This document shows positions 62,750 to 64,000 of a stretch of DNA of 64,000 bases, piece by piece; position 1 is the first letter of the stretch; each line of letters starts with the position of its first letter. The stretch is from JAHEFT01 sp963766195 (lineage in GTDB: Bacteria > Pseudomonadota > Gammaproteobacteria > Xanthomonadales > SZUA-36), in assembly GCA_963766195.1 (NCBI GenBank), contig CAVXYY010000001.1, positions 248,001-312,000 on the forward strand. The letters run 5' to 3'. The notes beneath the pieces were generated by a model. That model searched no databases. It was not told the DNA's origin and saw only the letters and a program-made list of their open reading frames with translations. Both the position numbers and the translations under genes were made by a program.

Positions 62750-63616
62750 CTACTCCACGCCGAAGCCTGTTTCGAATCTCCAGGTGCGGGTGATGTAAAG
62801 GATGTCAACACGATCCGTGATGTTCCCGGGTAGCGGAGCATACGGCGACGCCATTTGAACGATATTGATTGCCGCGCGGTCAATTTCGGGGATGCCGGAA
62901 CTGCGCCTGACGTCGATGCTCTCGACCGTGCCGTTTTTATTGATGCCCACCGCCAGGATCAGATCGCCATGCAACATCTTCTGCCTCAGTTCGCTGGGAT
63001 AATTCAAATTGCCGATGCGTTCGACCTTGGAAACCCAGGAGCTCATGTAGCTGGCAAATTCATATTCCCTGGTATTTGCTGAAATGAATTTCTTTTTGGG
63101 TAAGCGGGAACTGTTCTGGCGCTGACGGTTTATCTCCTGGTTCAGACTGGCCATCTCCTGGCTCTGTTGCATCAGCTCTGCGGCATTGGGCAGTTCCATT
63201 TCCGGCTGTTCAACCGTGGTCGGCTGCAGAGGCGAAGCATCATCGGTCTCGATCGCGACTATTTCGCGCAATTCAACCTCGGGTGCCGGGGTTTGCTGAA
63301 CCGACTGCAGAGGGTCCTGCCCCTCACGCGGTGTGGGAACCTCCCCGCTGACCGGTTCCGAAGGCCGGGTTTTCTCGGTGGTCTCGCCCCCGCCTTTTTG
63401 CGAGGCCTGGGCCAGGTAATCTGCTTTGTCGGGTTCGGTTTCAGACCGCCACTGGACCAGCACCACGTCCAGCGTGTCGGCCAGGCGCGGCACCGGGTTC
63501 AGCGAAACACCGAAATGTATTCCGAACAAAAGCAGCAGGTGGAGTGCTATAGCCAACACCAGGAACAACATGAACCGGTCCTGGGTCCAGGTTGTATAGC
63601 CGCTGGAATTCATCAC
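62750..63616 (-). CDS. TonB family energy-transducer protein
   Basis: A 288-residue inner-membrane protein. One N-terminal helix (FMLFLVLAIALHLLLLFGIH) has the H residue of TonB proteins, a long Pro/Glu/Gln-rich periplasmic linker follows (about 60-170), and the C-terminal TonB domain reads LNYPSELRQKMLHGDLILAV, GINKNGTVESIDVRRSSGIP, EIDRAAINIVQMASPYAPLP. It lies directly after gshB with start/stop overlap, a conserved gammaproteobacterial arrangement. It probably energises outer-membrane receptors. Confidence 0.9.
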   Translation of the reverse strand: MMNSSGYTTWTQDRFMLFLVLAIALHLLLLFGIHFGVSLNPVPRLADTLDVVLVQWRSETEPDKADYLAQASQKGGGETTEKTRPSEPVSGEVPTPREGQDPLQSVQQTPAPEVELREIVAIETDDASPLQPTTVEQPEMELPNAAELMQQSQEMASLNQEINRQRQNSSRLPKKKFISANTREYEFASYMSSWVSKVERIGNLNYPSELRQKMLHGDLILAVGINKNGTVESIDVRRSSGIPEIDRAAINIVQMASPYAPLPGNITDRVDILYITRTWRFETGFGVE

Positions 63617-64000
63617 AGCGCCTCGAGCGCATCAAACATCTTGCCGGCAATATTCAGGCCGTATTGCGAATCCAGTTCCCGTATACAGGTTGGACTGGTG
63701 ACGTTGATTTCGGTCAACCAGTCGCCGATGATATCCAGGCCCGCGAAAACGATACCGCGACGTTTCAATTCGGGCGCCACCTGCCCACAGATCCAGTAAT
63801 CGCGATCACTCAAAGGCACGCCCTTTCCGGTTCCGCCTTTCGCCAGGTTACCCCTGAAATCGCCAGCGCCCGGAATTCGCGCCAGGGCGTAGGGCACCGG
63901 CTCTCCATTGACCACCAGGACGCGTTTATCGCCCGCGGTAATCTCGGGAATATAGCGCTGAACCATCACCAGTTCATGATCTTTGGATGTAATGGTCTCG
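63613..64000 (-). CDS. gshB: glutathione synthetase GshB, C-terminal part
   Basis: The gene runs off the right window edge; about 128 C-terminal residues are seen. ELVMVQRYIPEITAGDKRVL, GNLAKGGTGKGVPLSDRD and FAGLDIIGDWLTEINVTSPT belong to the ATP-grasp domain of GshB, which joins gamma-glutamylcysteine and glycine. Its TGA overlaps the tonB start. Confidence 0.95.
   Translation of the reverse strand, partial: ETITSKDHELVMVQRYIPEITAGDKRVLVVNGEPVPYALARIPGAGDFRGNLAKGGTGKGVPLSDRDYWICGQVAPELKRRGIVFAGLDIIGDWLTEINVTSPTCIRELDSQYGLNIAGKMFDALEAL

Overview
The window is a moderately GC-rich bacterial chromosome segment, almost certainly from a gammaproteobacterium. It carries a bifunctional HisB and HisIE in a compact his operon, long-form HisG, SlyX, SrkA, ZapE, BioC next to ComF, UbiA, Fnr next to HemN, AlgH/RuvX, and GshB next to TonB. 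It has no rRNA, prophage, IS transposase or CRISPR array; it looks like core chromosome. A marine, proteinaceous-matter-scavenging lineage near Woeseiaceae, Chromatiales or Xanthomonadales is my inference only.

Layout. 0-1 kb: a tRNA-Arg(CCG) followed downstream on its own strand by two repeat units that each copy its last 19 bases. 1-9.5 kb: cytochrome c5, ExeM-like secreted nuclease, AcpH, alpha/beta hydrolase, ZapE, BioC/ComF, UbiA, TatD. 9.5-19 kb: repeat cluster, fatty-acid desaturase, YadGH-type ABC exporter, S33 peptidase plus NatAB exporter (stop/start overlaps), exported PrxQ, amidohydrolase, double-CDGSH protein. 19-26.5 kb: QueD behind a 66-bp tandem repeat, HemN/Fnr with FNR-like boxes, SlyD, a DUF885 peptidase, hydroxyproline epimerase and GntR regulator. 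27.4-34.9 kb: a complete, tightly overlapping histidine operon headed by a TrpR/YerC-family regulator with a perfect operator palindrome at its promoter. 35-42 kb: beta-CASP nuclease, then a peptide-use locus (POT transporter, second DUF885, M20 dipeptidase). 42-49 kb: Kef antiporter, CDF metal exporter, IlvE, a sigma54-like small-ORF unit, NYN-LOTUS protein, SrkA, SlyX. 49.2-52.7 kb: the SAM cycle (metK-ahcY-metF). 52.9-55.9 kb: two tandem NhaD Na+/H+ antiporters with similar leaders. 56-64 kb: GloA, CBS protein, SLC13/RCK permease, TrmB, AlgH-RuvX-glycosylase-LOG, TonB and the 3' part of gshB.

How genes work together: metK, ahcY and metF form one co-directional methyl-cycle unit; hisG to hisIE encode the whole histidine pathway; NhaD x2, NatAB, Kef and SLC13/RCK suggest strong Na+/K+/H+ homeostasis needs; POT, DUF885 x2, M20, S33 and hydroxyproline epimerase suggest use of peptides and collagen-like amino acids.

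Quality warning: about 25 frame breaks are needed to restore full-length proteins, and all but one have the polarity of a single extra base, several in short homopolymers. They are clustered (1.5-4, 11-14, 28.8-42.8 and 48 kb) and hit essential-looking genes (hisD, hisF). I treat these genes as intact genes with probable consensus errors, not as real pseudogenes. Short interspersed palindromes (REP-like, GTAGGAGCG/GTGGGAGCCGG families) sit at many gene ends.
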